A stretch of 5,637 nt of DNA. Origin: Pseudomonadota bacterium. Its GTDB lineage: Bacteria; Pseudomonadota; Alphaproteobacteria; UBA8366; JADFVY01. This document shows, piece after piece, positions 5,288 to 5,637 of this stretch. The notes under the pieces are model-generated. The model worked only from the letters and a program-made list of their open reading frames with translations. It was not told where the DNA came from and ran no database searches. The stretch spans positions 1 through 5,637 of the forward strand of contig DAOVHN010000193.1 of NCBI GenBank assembly GCA_030671915.1, in the 5' to 3' direction. The position numbers and the translations under genes are program-made. The number at the start of each line of letters is the position of its first letter. The stretch's first letter is position 1.

Positions 5288-5382
5288 AGGCGGCGGGCGG
5301 CCCGGCAACCGCGGCCGGCTGGTGCACGGGTGCTACACGGCGTGAGTGATGGCGGCGCAGCGGTGATGCGCGGCGCTGATCC

Positions 5383-5435
5383 GGGAGAGGGAGCGGGTGT
5401 TGCGGGCGTTTGAGGGGGAGGGGTGAGTTGGGGGG
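5383..5435 (+). repeat. Cluster of G-runs with G-quadruplex potential
   Basis: Seven runs of three or more G lie within 53 bases on the plus strand. The first four (5383-5406) have loops of 3, 3 and 6 bases, satisfying the usual G3+N1-7 pattern. Three longer runs follow at 5414-5418, 5420-5423 and 5430-5435. In this GC-rich genome it may be incidental. Confidence 0.45.
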
Positions 5436-5490
5436 TAGCGACTCTGTGGGGCAGCCGCTAATAACCCGAAGCAGACATTGCAGCAGTTTA

Positions 5491-5637
5491 CTAGGGCGCG
5501 ATTAGCACGGCTTCCTTTAGCCGCTCGCGAATAAGTTCGTATATCGGCACCGCAACGTCCGCGCCAACCTCTAATGAAATCGCAACCGCGTAGGGGATCG
5601 CTTCATCTAAAACACCTGCCGCCGGGGAACAGGTTAC
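5491..5637 (-). CDS. C-terminal end of a leftward gene, cut at the right window edge, not recognised
   Basis: Reading leftward from the window edge gives 48 codons and a TAG stop (5493-5491). The translation looks like a genuine C-terminus: a hydrophobic strand-like piece (YAVAISLEVGADVAVPIY) followed by an amphipathic helix (ELIRERLKEAVL). No start is visible because the gene begins beyond the window. Codons include TTA, CTA, ATA and GTA, which are uncommon in the permease and panB genes, and the local GC is lower, hinting at a different origin. The frame is short enough that chance cannot be excluded, but neither the other leftward frames nor the rightward ones give an equally coherent protein. 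I cannot assign a family from this piece. Confidence 0.5.
   Translation of the reverse strand, partial: VTCSPAAGVLDEAIPYAVAISLEVGADVAVPIYELIRERLKEAVLIAP

Larger units (their letters stand above)
5099..5490. other. Convergent intergenic region with stem-loops, short repeats and G-runs
   Basis: This 392-base stretch lies between the 3' ends of two convergent genes. It contains a large stem-loop (5105-5154), another inverted repeat CCCACCG/CGGTGGG (5202-5208 and 5219-5225), a CACAGAGA array (5264-5287) and a cluster of G-runs (5383-5435). Open frames across it are short and of low complexity, and no gene is supported. Base composition becomes noticeably less GC-rich after about 5440, approaching the partial gene at the right edge. 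Confidence 0.55.

Noticed and set aside
1..5637. Search for CRISPR arrays, tRNA or rRNA genes, transposases and toxin-antitoxin pairs
   Set aside because: No regularly spaced repeats with unique spacers, no tRNA-like cloverleaf, and no recognisable mobile-element or toxin protein were seen by eye.

Overview
The window is GC-rich DNA that reads like a bacterial chromosome segment, most probably alphaproteobacterial. The evidence is the wording of the PanB protein (an LTAYSAPVA / [21 protein letters not shown] style N-terminus), the strong G/C preference at third codon positions in the main genes, and densely packed leftward genes. This placement rests on remembered family patterns, not on a search.

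Left half (1-2683, all on the minus strand). Transcription runs right to left: a DppB-family ABC permease (2683 to 1736), a DppC-family ABC permease (1739 to 897, overlapping the first by ATGA), a 98-base gap with a plausible sigma-70 promoter, then panB (798 to 1, cut by the left edge). The two permeases would form the membrane channel of a peptide/nickel/opine-type importer. No substrate-binding protein or ATPase gene lies beside them here. panB makes ketopantoate for pantothenate and coenzyme A synthesis and has no obvious functional link to the transporter.

Middle (2684-3892). A 433-base divergent intergenic region has candidate promoters pointing both ways, a 10-bp inverted repeat around the leftward one, and short ACAGGTAT direct repeats. 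To its right is a rightward gene for an unrecognised 153-residue soluble, helical, charged protein. It has its own convincing promoter and Shine-Dalgarno sequence and uses more A/T-rich codons than its neighbours. A 314-base spacer follows, with a 21-bp tandem repeat and short direct repeats.

Right half (3893-5637). A rightward gene encodes a 401-residue exported, cysteine-free protein of a family I do not recognise. Its predicted mature N-terminus is histidine, and it has a DxDxDG calcium-loop-like motif. A 392-base convergent spacer follows: a large GC-rich stem-loop just after the stop, an 8-bp CACAGAGA tandem array of a kind often seen dispersed in environmental bacterial genomes, and a G-run cluster. 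The last 147 bases appear to be the C-terminal end of a leftward gene with less GC-biased codons.

No rRNA, tRNA, CRISPR array or recognisable transposase gene was seen. No defence or other multi-gene system can be demonstrated from this window alone. The best leads are the two unrecognised genes and the repeats near them.
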